This document shows, one piece after another, positions 24,481 through 35,524 of a stretch of DNA of 64,000 nucleotides. This stretch comes from Coriolopsis trogii (lineage: Eukaryota; Basidiomycota; Agaricomycetes; Polyporales; Polyporaceae), in NCBI GenBank assembly GCA_020543525.1, contig JAHYIO010000039.1:1178001-1242000 (forward strand), given 5' to 3'. The translations under genes and the position numbers were made by a program. How positions within the stretch are numbered: the first letter of the stretch is position 1; every line of letters starts with the position of its first letter. The notes under the pieces were generated by a model. The model was not told the DNA's origin, searched no databases, and was given only the letters and a program-made list of their open reading frames with translations.

Positions 24481-25717
24481 ATGTCGACGCAAAAGGCACT
24501 CGTCCTCACTGAAAAGAAATCTCCGTGGAAGATCGCCGAGAACACCATCCCCACCCCAGGCCCAAAGGATGTGCTCGTGAAGATCATCTCGACCGCGCTC
24601 AACCCGGTGGACTGGAAGATCCAAGTGCACGGCTGGCTCTCCGAAGACTTCCCGTTCATCGCAGGCACCGATGGCGCAGGCATCGTCGAGGCCGTCGGCG
24701 CCGAAGTGACCACCCTCACAAAGGGCGACAGGGTGTGAGTGCTGCAATAAGTCCGTCGGACTCTCCTGACCACTTGCGTGCAGCTTCTTCCAAGGGTTCT
24801 TCGACCGGCAACACGCGACGTTCCAGCAATACTGCATTGTCCCCGCCGAGATCACCGCCAAAATCCCGAGCAACATCTCGTTCGACCAAGCCGCGTCCGT
24901 CCCTCTTGGGTTCGCGACCGTCTTCATTGCGCTCTGGAACCACGACCCGAAGGCACAGTCCTTGAGCTTCCCCGCACCATGGGAGGAAGGTGGCCTGACC
25001 ATGTTCGCAAGCAAGCCTGCCTTCATCATCGGCGGTGCGTCCTCGGTCGGACAATACGGTAAGCCCCCTGGATACAGAAGAAGCTTCATGTGCGCAAGGT
25101 TTACTAGTCTTCTGCACCAGCGATCCAAGCAGCGAAGCTCTCCAAGTTCTCCCCCATCATCGCTACCGCCTCCCTCCACAACGAACCTCTTCTCAAGTCA
25201 CTCGGCGCGACACACGTCCTCGACCGCTCGCTCTCCTCGGACTCGATCCTCGCTGAGCTGAAGAAGATCACAGGCGGAGCCCCGATCGAGCTTGTGTACG
25301 ACGCGGTCTCGCTCGAGGACACCGAGGCTCTCGCATACGATGCCCTCGCGCCCGGAGGCTCCCTCGTCCTCGTCCTGCCCGACGTCATCCCAGCGGAGAA
25401 AAAGAAGGCGGGAGACAACAAGAAGGTCATCCAGGTTATGGGGAACGTCCAGATGCCCGAGAACCGCCAGATCGGGATCGAGGTCTATAGCAGACTGACG
25501 GAATGGCTCGAGAAGGGCATCATCGTGGTACGCTGTCCCCTTCAACTTTTGCACGGTCGCGGCGAGACGACAGTACTGACGCGCTCCACGTATGTAGCCG
25601 AACCGTACTGAGGTGCTCCCGAATGGCCTTGCTGGTATTCCGGACGGACTGAAGAGGATGGAGCAGAATAAAGTCAGCGGAGTAAAGCTCATTGTGCATC
25701 CACAGGAGACCCCTTGA
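24481..25717 (+). CDS. zinc-independent MDR oxidoreductase (enoyl-reductase-like)
   Basis: Four exons (24481–24734, 24784–25058, 25121–25527, 25598–25717), 351 residues, cytosolic NAD(P)H-dependent reductase or dehydrogenase. The GroES-like N-terminal domain has GPKDVLVKIISTALNPVDWKIQ and the signature GTDGAGIVEAVGAEV with KGDRVFF. The nucleotide-binding fold follows: IIGGASSVGQYAIQAAKLS, then SLGATHVLDRS, IELVYDAVS and LAPGGSLVLVLPD. The cysteines that would hold catalytic and structural zinc are absent, so it belongs with the zinc-independent, quinone- or enoyl-reductase-like group that fungal genomes carry in many copies (trans-acting ER/ToxD type). The substrate cannot be deduced. No polyketide or other biosynthetic genes are adjacent. 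It is convergent with the next gene. Confidence 0.9.
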
Positions 25718-26289
25718 GTTCCATGGAAGTCGTTGTAACTAACATGGTCGCTGAAGTCACCTCTTCGGTATTGATCATGGGCTTGCTTGAAACTTTGTGA
25801 CCCTCATAATCAACATGGCTTCCGGCCAACGAGTTGACCTTTGAGCGTGACATTCAGCCACAACGAGTAGTCAGTTCCGATGATAAACTGTGGGTGCCCG
25901 CCAAAGCTTTTCTGAGTGCGTTACTTTGGCGATCTAAATTGTTTCACTGCAGCCTCTGTTTCCTCGACATGGACAAACCCTTCACAAGATTGAGTCGCAG
26001 ATTTGCAAGACCCATGCGCTTTCACTGGCGAAGATCCGAAGTCAGTGACACAGGAGAGGAGATACATAAGCAAGAGTGGAAAAGTTTCGTTACTTCCAGT
26101 ATATGCACCAAATTTGAACTTGCGAGTCTGTCCGAATGGTATCCGAGTGAAGCGCGTGGAGTCGCGAACATTAGTTCAATCCGCACGTAAGCTAGTCTAC
26201 ACATGCCTGCGCACGACAATATGATAAGTATATGCATGTAAATGAACGAACCACCGTGCGACAGGACGCACAAGCCGAGCCCGTCAATA
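25718..26289. other. convergent intergenic region
   Basis: Shared 3' flank between the MDR gene and the minus-strand hypothetical gene. AT-rich, with no ORF of note. Confidence 0.4.
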
Positions 26290-27972
26290 TTATGACCTCA
26301 TAGGATGTCTCTGGGAACCATGATCATAGCCAGGAGGAGAATCTGCTCGTCGGTGGGAAGATGATGAATTGCCCAATGTTTCACCACGGGACGCCTGTCA
26401 TATCATTGAGGTCAGTGCTAATCAGACAGACCTCCGACGCTCAACAACTCACCGGGAGATTCTGCCTGAAGCGGTTCAGCATGGCGCCGAGAGGAGTAGA
26501 ACCCCCGACCTGAAAGGCGGGTGACAGTGGCGTGGACGAGGGGGTACTCCCCTGTGACGACGAAGATTGGGCGTCGGAGGCAAGCGCAGACGACGACGAG
26601 AATCCACGCAGGATGTCCGCCAGTGACTGCTGGGGAGTCGACGCGCCGTCGGAGGACGCAGAGGCAGGGTTGGGCGTAGACGTGGGCACAACCGGTGATG
26701 GTGGCATTCGACGCAATGCGTTCACCAACAGCTGCTGTTTGGTCGGAGGTTTGCTGGGCTGGGGCGGGCGCGCCCTCGCGGACCGAGGAGCACAGGCGGT
26801 GGCAGCGGGAGGAGGGGGAGTACGTATTAGAGCAGGGCGAGAAGTGGACGTAGATGCGACTGGTGGATCTAGCACTCGACTTATAATCTCATCTAGGACA
26901 AGAGACTTCGCCTCGGAGCTGCTCTGTGCGGAGGTGGGGGAGGACGTGGATGCGACAGGTGAAGCCGGCGGTCGATAGCTATGTGCCCGCTCACGCTCTG
27001 ATTTAGACAGTGTTGAACTGGAAGGTCCAGACGAAGCCAGATGTGGACGCATATCGTGTCGCATTGCCTGTTTCCCCTGCATTGGCTTACTGGGCTCGGC
27101 TTCCACTGTCGCACGAGCAGGTTTAGGCTGCTGATGAATCGTGGACCGCGGAAGGGAACGTCCTGCACGCTCTTCTGCCCATTTCTGTTCAAGACACTTG
27201 CCCCGGAGGAGAATTTCCTCCAATGCCTGACGCACAGCAGGAATCAGGACAGTATAGGGCATGGAGTAGACCTCCGGACTCGGCCGACATATGTACGTCC
27301 AATCTGGAATATCGAACGCAGAGGAATGACAGTCAGAAAGACATCCCAGTCAGCGACGCCTCCCGATGATGAGTAGGAAGGCGGACATACCGGGTAATAT
27401 CCATTTCTCACCCCCAACCTCTCCATCGAACACAATCTCCTCCTTCCCATCCTGACCCTGCCTCACATCAGCCCCCTTGGTCACAACAAGCGAGATGGCC
27501 GTCTTGAGCTTGTTCATCACCTTCACGAGCAGGGGCCGACCTCCAACCTTTTTCGGCGCCACATTGAGGAGCGACATGCTCACCCGGCCCTCCTCCTCAA
27601 CTGCCTTTTCTCCGAGGCTGAGAACCGGAGCGCGCGAGAAGGGTGGGTCCGGGAAGGGTAAGGGCACCTTTTCAAGGAGACCCTTAGGGAGAGCACGAAT
27701 AGCGAGCCCCGAATAGCTCTGCCATGGAAAAGCCTTTGCGTACTTGCCGGGCTTCAGGCGTAATGCCGGGTGCGAAGGATCGAGAGCGCATTCCGGAGGC
27801 AGAGGATGATTTGAATGGACGATTCGAGTGATCTGTCCCGGGGTTGTGCGTTTGAACTGGGCATGTCGAGAGTCAAGTGTTGGCCATGCGACGTCTGCTG
27901 GGACGCACCCACCTTGATGGATGTGACGACAGAGGCTTTGGGTAGGCGACTGAGTTCAGGGCATTTCTGCAT
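26290..27972 (-). CDS. unrecognised protein with an ordered N-terminal half
   Basis: A four-exon model (27972–27913, 27856–27391, 27303–26453, 26394–26290) gives 493 residues. The first half looks folded: the 20-residue exon 1 (MQKCPELSRLPKASVVTSIK) joins FKRTTPGQITRIVHSNHP, then LKPGKYAKAFPWQS, SLLNVAPKKVGGRPLLVKVM, NKLKTAISLVVTKGADV and KWILPDWTYICRPSPEVYSM, ending in a helix QALEEILLRGKCLEQKW. The second half is Ser/Pro/Thr-rich and disordered. No domain, signal peptide or membrane segment is recognised. A basic start with Arg/Lys and Ser could be a mitochondrial or RNA-binding region, but that is a guess. The last exon is uncertain: the next reading frame ends instead at 26298 and looks more protein-like (KHWAIHHLPTDEQILLLAMI), yet no GT donor gives that phase. 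Confidence 0.65.
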
Positions 27973-28232
27973 ACCAGGTTCACGATGTTCCGACCGTAAG
28001 AGAGTGGAGGAAAGTCTCAGGGAGGGTGCATGTTGTGTGCCAGAGCAAAGCCACCAAGAGCATCGGCAGGCATTTCCTCGAGCGTCTCCAGTCACGTGCG
28101 CGGGGATCAAGACAGCGAGTGCTTCTGAAGTTCAGGACCTTGGTGCCGACATACAACGAGGGCAGCACATGAAGAGCTATACAAGTACAAGATCAAACAT
28201 AGACAGAAAACATAGCAATCACAACGCCATCC

Positions 28233-31200
28233 TCAAGCCTTCGCAACCCTCGCCCTAGTCACCCTCGTCTTTGTGCCCGCCACAGGAACAGAGCCCTCCC
28301 CCGCGCCCTCCGGCGCAGGCGTGCTCCTCCCCGCACCCTTCGCGCCTCCACGCGTGCTCCTCGCCCCGCCTTTCGCTTTCGTCCCAGCAGCACCCTGACC
28401 CGCGCTCTTGGTACCGCTCTCCTCAGCGTCGTCCTCTGTGCTCCCCTCGGGCGTGTTCTCCTTATCCTCGGGAATAGCAGCCTCAGCGGTCGCGCTCGAC
28501 GCCGCCCGTCCCCGCACCGTCCCACGTCCCGCCGCACCCGTGCTCGTCGTAGCGGCAGGAGGGCCCTTGGGCACAGGAGTGCGCCGTGCCCGAGTGGTGC
28601 GCGCAGGTTGCTCGGCATCGGCAGGAGGCACGCTCTCCTCGCTCTCCTCCTCTTTCACCGCCGTCTTGCTGCGCGTGCCGCGGCGTGGACGTCCAGTGGC
28701 GGGGGCGCTCGGGACACGCGCGCGAGAAAGCGAATCGAGAGGATCCTCCTCATTGTCGTTGTCGTTGTCTTCTTCTTCGGCGACCTCGATGGGCTTTGCG
28801 CGTGTTCCCCGGCGGGTCGCCGTCGTCTTGGTCGTGGACGTTCCTGCAGCTGGCGTTGGGGTCTTTGCGCGCGTCTTGCGCGCGGGCTTGGTCCCAGCTG
28901 GAGCGGCATCGTCTGCCTGAGACGAGGACGTTGAGGAATCGGTCGGCTGGCGAGTGCGACGCGTAGTGGCCTTGGTGGCTGCAGGCTGAGTCCCAGCTTC
29001 GTCGTCAGCCTCCTTGGGCTCGGGAGTAAGCGGCTTGACCGCCTTGCCTCTAGTCGCCCGGGGCACCTGGAATGAAGGGTTGAGCGTTGGTTCGATTGAG
29101 GCATACAAATGGAATGGCATACCCGACTGACAGCGCCATCTGCAGTACGTGCCCGAGTCCGACGCGCTGTACGACTGTCATCAGCCTCGGTTCCCTCCAA
29201 AGCCTGCGAGCTCGCGCGGGTGCTTTTCGATGGCGCGGACTGTGGTACTGGCGTCCGGCGTGTACCTCTTGTCGCGGGCGTCCTCCTTCCGCGCGCATTG
29301 GGAGCAGGTAGCTCCTCGACCGTCTCGTCTTCCTCCTCTTGGTCAGGTTGCTCCTCCTCGCGGTGCGTCAGGGCTGGTGCACGATAACCTGCCGGAGTGC
29401 GGAGCATTTCTTGTACGCCGTCCAGACGAGGAGTCTCAGTTGGCCCCTGAGGCTGGGGTCGGAACATCTCTCGCACGCCCGCAAGGGCAGGAGTGCTCGT
29501 CTCCGCGTGTACGCGACCAAAGACGTGACGCAGGTCGCCCATACGGGGTGTTTCGAGAGCCGGACCCCCTTCCTCGTCGTCTTGCATCTGGGCATCGTCG
29601 TCGTCCTCCTCGATAAGGATCCGGGACGGGCGGTGGGTGCTCGCATGAGTGGGAGCAAGAAGGGAGAAGCCGCCGTCGCGCTTGCGTGGGCTGAGGCTAA
29701 GGCTTTGTCGGCCAAGGCTTTGGCGCTGCTTCACGCCTTCCACCATTGCTTTCATGCGGGCGAGGAGGACCGCTGTGTCCTCTTCTTCCTCAGCCTTCGA
29801 GGCCGTGGATACCGACGATGACGTAGACTCATGCGCATCTTCTGGCTTGGGGTCTTGGGATGAGGTTGAACCACTCGCAGGTTCTGCCGCTTCCGAGAAA
29901 CTGGGTGGAGGGAGAGGAGCAAGAGAGGAGAAGAGCTTGCGCCGAGAGCCTGGTGCCTGGCCCTTGAAGAAATTGTCTGGTGTCGCGACTGCAGACCGCC
30001 TTCGAGCACGTATAGCCTAGCAATCCCATTGAATGTCGAAAGGGGTTGAGAGCAGCCAAAGATGCTCACCTCACGCTCCTCTTCCGTAAGCTTCTCTTTC
30101 TTCGCAGGAGACCGTGGTGTGGGAGGTGGACCAGCGGTGCTTGCAGCAAGCTTGCTGCCGTCTTCTTCCTTGACAGTGACCGGAACTTGGATGTCGTTCA
30201 CCTTCCAGGGCGCGACCACACGGACACGGCGCGGTCCAGCGTCCGGCGCGGGTCCGAGGGACAAACGATGGTGATGGGTATTTCTGGGTATCTGGGGGGA
30301 CATGAAGCGACCAAGGGGGCGCGGAGGCTCGGATTGTTGTTCGTCGACTTCTTCGTAGCCGTCGTCATTCTCCCGTTCAAAGTTGTCACTCTCTTGTTCT
30401 TGGTCTTCGTCATTCATGAGATTCGCATCCTCGTCCATGCCTTCTTCCGTATACTCCTCCTGGTCCTCTTCATCCAAGACCGGCTCTTCCTCTTCCTCCT
30501 TGGGCTGGGCGAGGTTAGCGTAGTGTTCGTGTAATTTCGATGGAGCACGCACCTCGACAGAAAGTCCGCGGAATGCCCACCCAATGCTGCCTTTGACCGC
30601 ATCCAAGCTTTTGCGCCAACTGGAGACTGGCCTTTGCCCTTCAGGGGGCGGAACTTCTTCAACTTCGTCATCGACTTCCTCCGTGATGGCACCGATGGTT
30701 TCCTCGACCTCTTCAGCATCATGCTGTTCTTCCTCCTCCTGCATCTCACGCTGTATGAGTGCTCTTTGGGCGGAGCGGATCAGAACAGCACGATGGAGAG
30801 ATGGGCGCGGAGCTCGCCGGACCGGAGTAACAGGAATTCTAGGCATGACTAGCAAAGGAAGTGGGAGCATGGGCTCGGGTTCAGTTTCGACCTCGTCCAG
30901 GATGATCAGATCCTTGTCCTCTTCGACGACACGAGGTGAATCGCTGTGCACGAGCACGATCTCCTCCTGCTCGCGAGAGAACGGAGTGCGCAAGGGCGAC
31001 TGCAGAATGCGAAGGTTCTCGCGCGGGTCGTGGCTGGGCCTAGGAGTGAAGACGTGCGCGCTCGCGATCATCGAGAGGCGGAGTGCGCGACGCGATCCGG
31101 CAGGGGTGGCTTGCGTAGGCGTGTTGACGAGAGCTGGGCGGAGATGCTTGGGCGGGTACATGAACCGGAACCTCTTCTTGTGTATCTCGATCACCGAGTT

Positions 31201-31497
31201 GTTCTGGAGTGGCACTGTGGTCGGGCCTGCTGCGTTGCTCGCGGCGGGGAAGAGGGGCTCATCGTCGAGTAGGACACCGTTTGTGCCCAGCACGACGAGG
31301 AAAGCTTTGCGTTCGACAAACGTGATTTTGGCATGAAGGGCAGATACGGCAGGGTAGTAGAGACGGAGAGAACAGGATTGGTCGCGTCCGATGGTCAGCT
31401 CTTCGTCGTCGATGGGGTATGAAGTCACAACAGAGTCGGGAGGATTAGCGCGAAGGAGGGACAGTGTGCCGAGTCTGCCAATCTCACTTCCGTCCAT
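28233..31497 (-). CDS. large FHA-domain nuclear protein
   Basis: Three exons (31497–30070, 30016–29123, 29066–28233), 1,051 residues. An N-terminal forkhead-associated domain (about residues 10–115), which binds phosphothreonine peptides, shows the key residues Gly37-Arg38 in LTIGRDQSC, Ser52 and His55 in YPAVSALHAKI, and Asn73-Gly74 in LGTNGVLLDD. The rest is long and low complexity: Glu/Asp blocks (EEQHDAEEVEETIG, DEEDQEEYTEEGMDED), Ser/Pro stretches with possible CDK sites (PRSPAKKEK), and a Thr/Arg/Ala-rich basic C-terminus with repeats of the type TRRTR, RKTRAKTPTP and PARTTRARRTPVPKG. This layout recalls FHA proteins of chromosomes and mitosis such as Ki-67-like proteins, but no repeat domain proves that. 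The start is the first Met before the FHA fold; the ORF extends upstream with poor composition. Confidence 0.82.
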
Positions 31498-31840
31498 ATT
31501 CGCTGAGGCTGGGGGCGTGTTGACGTAGATGGAAGAGAGGGCCGAGGACGTCCGACGCGGTGGTTTCACCCAAAGTTCAACTTCCCCGACGCGTTCATGC
31601 TCGTGACCGCGACCCAAAGTCACCACACCATGACGTAAGCCAGCTACCATAGCCTGCCAGTGACTAAGATAAGAGTAGATAATCGTCCTCAGAATAGGCG
31701 CGGTACATCCAACCTCACCAAAATTAATTTTGGGAGCTCTACTCCCAGGAAACCCAACGAAAACCCCCCAAAACACAGGCAAAAATGCCCTTTGAGTGGA
31801 CAAATAGCACATGGATGCACAGGAGACATGAAAATTATGA

Positions 31841-31922
31841 TGCCACGGTGGGGATTCGAACGAATGCTTCTGCAAGATCTGGCGCCTGCCGTTCGCGCCA
31901 TCGACTCAGGACTGCACCGTGC
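31841..31922 (-). pseudogene. degenerate tRNA-like sequence
   Basis: On the minus strand the 3' part has a good B box and T loop (GTTCGAATC), and the ends CACGGTG/CACCGTG pair over 7 bp. The stretch GGCGCCAGA resembles the D/anticodon junction of leucine tRNAs. The T stem does not pair (ATTCG against CCCCA), the anticodon stem cannot form, and an extra hairpin is present. It is best read as a decayed tRNA or tRNA-derived remnant, in the gap between the FHA and RCC1 genes. Confidence 0.4.
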
Positions 31923-32053
31923 TGGGACAGTGGGATAGGAAGGATGACTCAGATGAGGCCTCGGGTTCCCGATTGGCCGACGCAGACACCATCCTGAACT
32001 TGACAGTCTTGACTTACAACTACGTACTGCCATCTTTGGCTCTTGCTTTTACG

Positions 32054-33959
32054 ATGCCCTCGCAGCGGACCAGAGGGACAGGTCGGTTATCAGCTAGCAG
32101 TCCTGTGGCATGCTATGCTTACCAGTTGTTCTCTGCAGCCACACATGTGGATTCATCCCGTGTTGTCCGAGTCCGCGCTCGAGCCATGGGGCCTGCAGCT
32201 GCAGAACAGTCTGCGCGCGGACACGGGCGCAACAGTGCGAATACTGTACAAAATCCACCACCCGCACCCGTCGGCCATGAACGACCTCCATGGCAGTTGT
32301 TCGCCTTTGGAGACAACACAGACGGGCAATTGGGAACCGGAGACCATATTTCCTCAGAGAAGCCTAGGCGCAGTCAATGCGTCGAGAGGATGGTCGCGAA
32401 CGGAGATTTCGGACCTGCCGGTGCAGGCTTGGAGGCTGTTGCTGCCGGAGGCTTCTTCTCGCTCGTGATTGACGAGAGCGGTCGGGTACGTGCCTGCTCA
32501 AGAACGACCTCTGATATATGACGCAGGACAACTTGTACGTTGGATGCACTGGAGTTGGCGCGCGTGTCGCGCTCTTCGGAGCTACATCGCACGAATGGAG
32601 CCGTCAATGTGTCCTCTGGTCATATTCATACCCCGGACCCGGCATCGAAAGCAGTTCAAGTGCAATCGGCCATCGCCTTCAGGTCGCCTCTTTTACCGCC
32701 TTCTCACCTGGTCGGACTTTCTCTACCTTGGGAGTAACCGTCGCGCTGGGCGAGTTGGTCGGAACGGGGGATCCTCATTGTCACGCCGCTGCACCACCTG
32801 CTTTCTCCACGTCGCTTTGCTTACCCGTCCTTTGACAGGTCTGGACTTTCGGCAATAACGAGGCTGGCTCTTTCGGTCGAGCCACTATCAAGAACAACGA
32901 CGGCATTGAAGTGGATGAAGATTCGCATACACCTCTCCATACTCCTGTACGCATTCAAGTATCCGACAAGGACGACTTTCGGGCTACCCGGATTGTGGCT
33001 GGCAGTTGCATCGCCGCTGCTCTAAGCGATAGAGGTGATCTGCGCGTATGGGGCGCATACTACGTGAGTGTACTGACTTCTCACCGAGTGGATATCATAT
33101 AACCTCCGTTACTTCCTCCTAGTGGGCCGAGAACGGTAGTGGCGACAAGTTCACCTTTTCGTCAGCGGTATCCAAACAATTTGCTCCCACGACAATCCCA
33201 TCCCTCGCAGGCGAGACGTTCTCCGCGATCGCCGCCGGAAGTGACCATCTGGTCCTGCTCTCCCAGGAAGGCGCCGTCTATGCCATAGGCCGCAGCGACC
33301 ATGGGCAGCTTGGCTGCAGGGCTACTCCCAACGGCACCGCCATGCACAAAGTCATCCGGGGCACACGCGGCCACCGCGCCGTTGCAGTGGGCGCCTGCAA
33401 CGACACCTCGTTTTTCGTCGACGAAACGGGCCAGGTGTGGGGCTGGGGCTTGAACGGGGACGGCCAGACGGGTACGGGGTCCCCCAAGAACATCGTCACC
33501 ACACCTCACCGCGTGCGCAGGCTCAGCAAACGCGACCTGGGCGGTGCGACGGTCGTGCAGATCTCTGGGGGCCAGCGCCATGCACTCTTCTTGACCTCTG
33601 ACGGACGCGTGTTTGCTTGTGGCTCCTCCGCGGATGGGCAGCTCGGTTTGGCGGATGATGACGAGGCGTTCAAGACCATGAAGGACCGATCGTTCGTCAC
33701 GGAGCCCGTCTTGGTCACGCTCCCGCACGACGTCGCGGTGGATCCGATCGTGCAGGTTTCTGGGGCTGGCCGCATGAGCGCAGCTCTGACGCGCGACGGG
33801 GTCCTGTACACTTGGGGGTACGGCCAGCTTGGTACTGGGGACGATGGCGTGGTCAAGACGCCAAAGGTTATCGTCCGCAGGGACGGGTCTTGGTGGGCTA
33901 AGGCTATCGCTTGTGGTTCTCAGCACTGTCTGGCACTTCTCCGGAAGAAACCTCAGTGA
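32054..33959 (+). CDS. RCC1-repeat protein (probable Ran guanine-exchange factor type)
   Basis: Four exons (32054–32081, 32139–32485, 32839–33063, 33123–33959) give 478 residues, the length of RCC1. After a basic, disordered N-terminus, seven propeller blades can be counted: AFGDNTDGQLGTG, TFGNNEAGSFGRA, VWGAYYWAENG, AIGRSDHGQLGCR, GWGLNGDGQTGTG, ACGSSADGQLGLA and TWGYGQLGTGDDG, with AAGG/AAGS/SGGQRH turns between. RCC1 proteins load GTP on Ran at chromatin and so drive nuclear transport and spindle assembly; seven blades with no other domain fit that role. The second intron is long for this window (353 nt). The start is provisional: the Met at 32186 is an alternative that would skip the 28-nt first exon. 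It is convergent with the WW gene. Confidence 0.85.
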
Positions 33960-34275
33960 AGGTGTACCAGACCATAGGAATTACTGGGTGAGTGGATGAA
34001 GGTGGACTAGCTAAACGCTATGGCTTGGACAGAACTTTGGCAGTAATTTCAATGGGTGCTCAATGTATCTTGACCGGACTTACTATGTACTATGTGAATA
34101 TTGCTTCTCTCATCAGAGCTCAAACGAATCTGCGCTTGATTGTTTTCTCGCTGTCTCATGTAGTCCTTCGCCGACAGTACACGGGACGTCCATGCATACG
34201 TATAGTCTCGATAGGGATCTACACGCGTCGCCGTACCAAATCATACCAGCACACCAATATGTACGCAGCGACAGC
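33960..34275. other. convergent intergenic region
   Basis: Shared 3' flank of the RCC1-type and WW-domain genes; no ORF or motif of note. Confidence 0.4.
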
Positions 34276-35153
34276 TCAAGTGCGCAACCAAGCCGTCTTT
34301 GCAAGCTTCTTCTGTCTCTTCTGCTCCTTAAACCGCTCCTGTTGCCCTTCTATCAGTGTTCCGCGTTACCTGAAACAAGCCCGTCAGATCCCTTAGCACG
34401 AGCACTCACCAAGTCCTTCTTTGTCGGTTTCTTGCGCTTCCTGCTCTCCTCCTCCTGCGCCTCCTCGAGCTTGCGCTTCTCGACCTCATGCTCCCATGCG
34501 TTGACGTCAAAGTAGAACTCGCTCATGCGCTTCGCGCGCTCATACTCGGACAGGTGCGTCGGGTCGCGACCGTCCGGACGAGTGAACGCGCCTGTGCGCG
34601 AGTTGAACTTTGCCGTGTAGGTGAACGCGGCGGGGGTCGTCGATGAAGACGCCAAGAGCGAGGGATCGAGATGTGCGAGCGCGGGATCGATGCCTTGGGC
34701 AACCGCAGCGGCGTATATGTCGTAGCTCGTGGAGGATGCGGCAGAGGCAGAGGCCTGAGTGGGGTCTGTCGGGGTCGCTGAAGTGTCGTTTTGGTTGGAA
34801 GGTCCGGCTTCGGCGTTGGACTGTAGCGGGTTGACCCAGGTCGTTTCGTGGGTCACCGAGTTGTAAAAGTAGTACGCATTGTGCGCGGGGGACCAGACGG
34901 CCTGCCACGTTCCTGTTGATGCGGCGTTTGAGGTGGTAGCAGAAGAGTCGGGAGCAGGCGTAGAAGCAGATGGAGAAGCTGAAGTGGAGGAATCCTTTGC
35001 GGCGTTGGAGTCGTCCGACTGTTTTGAAGTCTCTTCTACTGACTGGGACGAGTCCTCGGCAGTAGCTGACTCATGGCGAGCAGGCGAATGTTCGCTGTGC
35101 TCGGACTGAGAGGCGGCGTCGGGAGCGGGAGACGGGGAGGACGGGCGGGACAT
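34276..35153 (-). CDS. WW-domain protein with conserved C-terminal basic motif
   Basis: Two exons (35153–34410, 34338–34276), 268 residues. The N-terminal 80 residues are Ser/Asp/Glu-rich and disordered. A single WW domain follows, WQAVWSPAHNAYYFYNSV then THETTWVNP, with Trp83, Trp106 and Pro109 in the expected places; WW domains bind proline-rich peptides. Further on is FTYTAKFNSRTGAF with DPTHLSEYERAKRMSEFYFD, then a highly charged helix. The end, KKDLERFKEQKRQKKLAKTA then WLRT, identifies the second exon; reading through the intron would give an unrelated tail. The arrangement (WW, aromatic turn, basic coiled end) suggests a splicing- or transcription-coupled nuclear factor, but the partner is unknown. 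Confidence 0.85.
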
Positions 35154-35524
35154 GGTCGACGGTCGAGGTCAAGGGGTATTCAAAGTCCGACACGGCTTGG
35201 CATCCAGAGTCGCTGGAGCAGCGGCGCGCACAAGCCCATTCTCAGCGACCGCCATAACCACCGTCCATCTCCGACTTGGTAGATTCGTACGTTCTATATC
35301 CCGTTATTGTATAAGGTTGCTCAGCTGAAGGGTGATGCAGAACATACATCAGCTCGTGATCACTTGTCTCTCGTGGAGGGTCCATAGATTAAGGGTATAG
35401 ACAACGATAAAGTCGGTGAGTGCAAGCCATGGAGTACCGCAAGGATGCTAAGACCATACATCGTAGCCTGGCTTTCACCTGACACAACCCCACATCCCTC
35501 ATCCGTACAGTTTACCCGTTCACC
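35154..35524. promoter_or_regulatory. 371-bp divergent promoter region
   Basis: Head-to-head spacer between the WW-domain gene (−) and the universal-stress-like gene (+). It must hold both promoters. No clear TATA box or repeated motif was seen. Confidence 0.5.
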
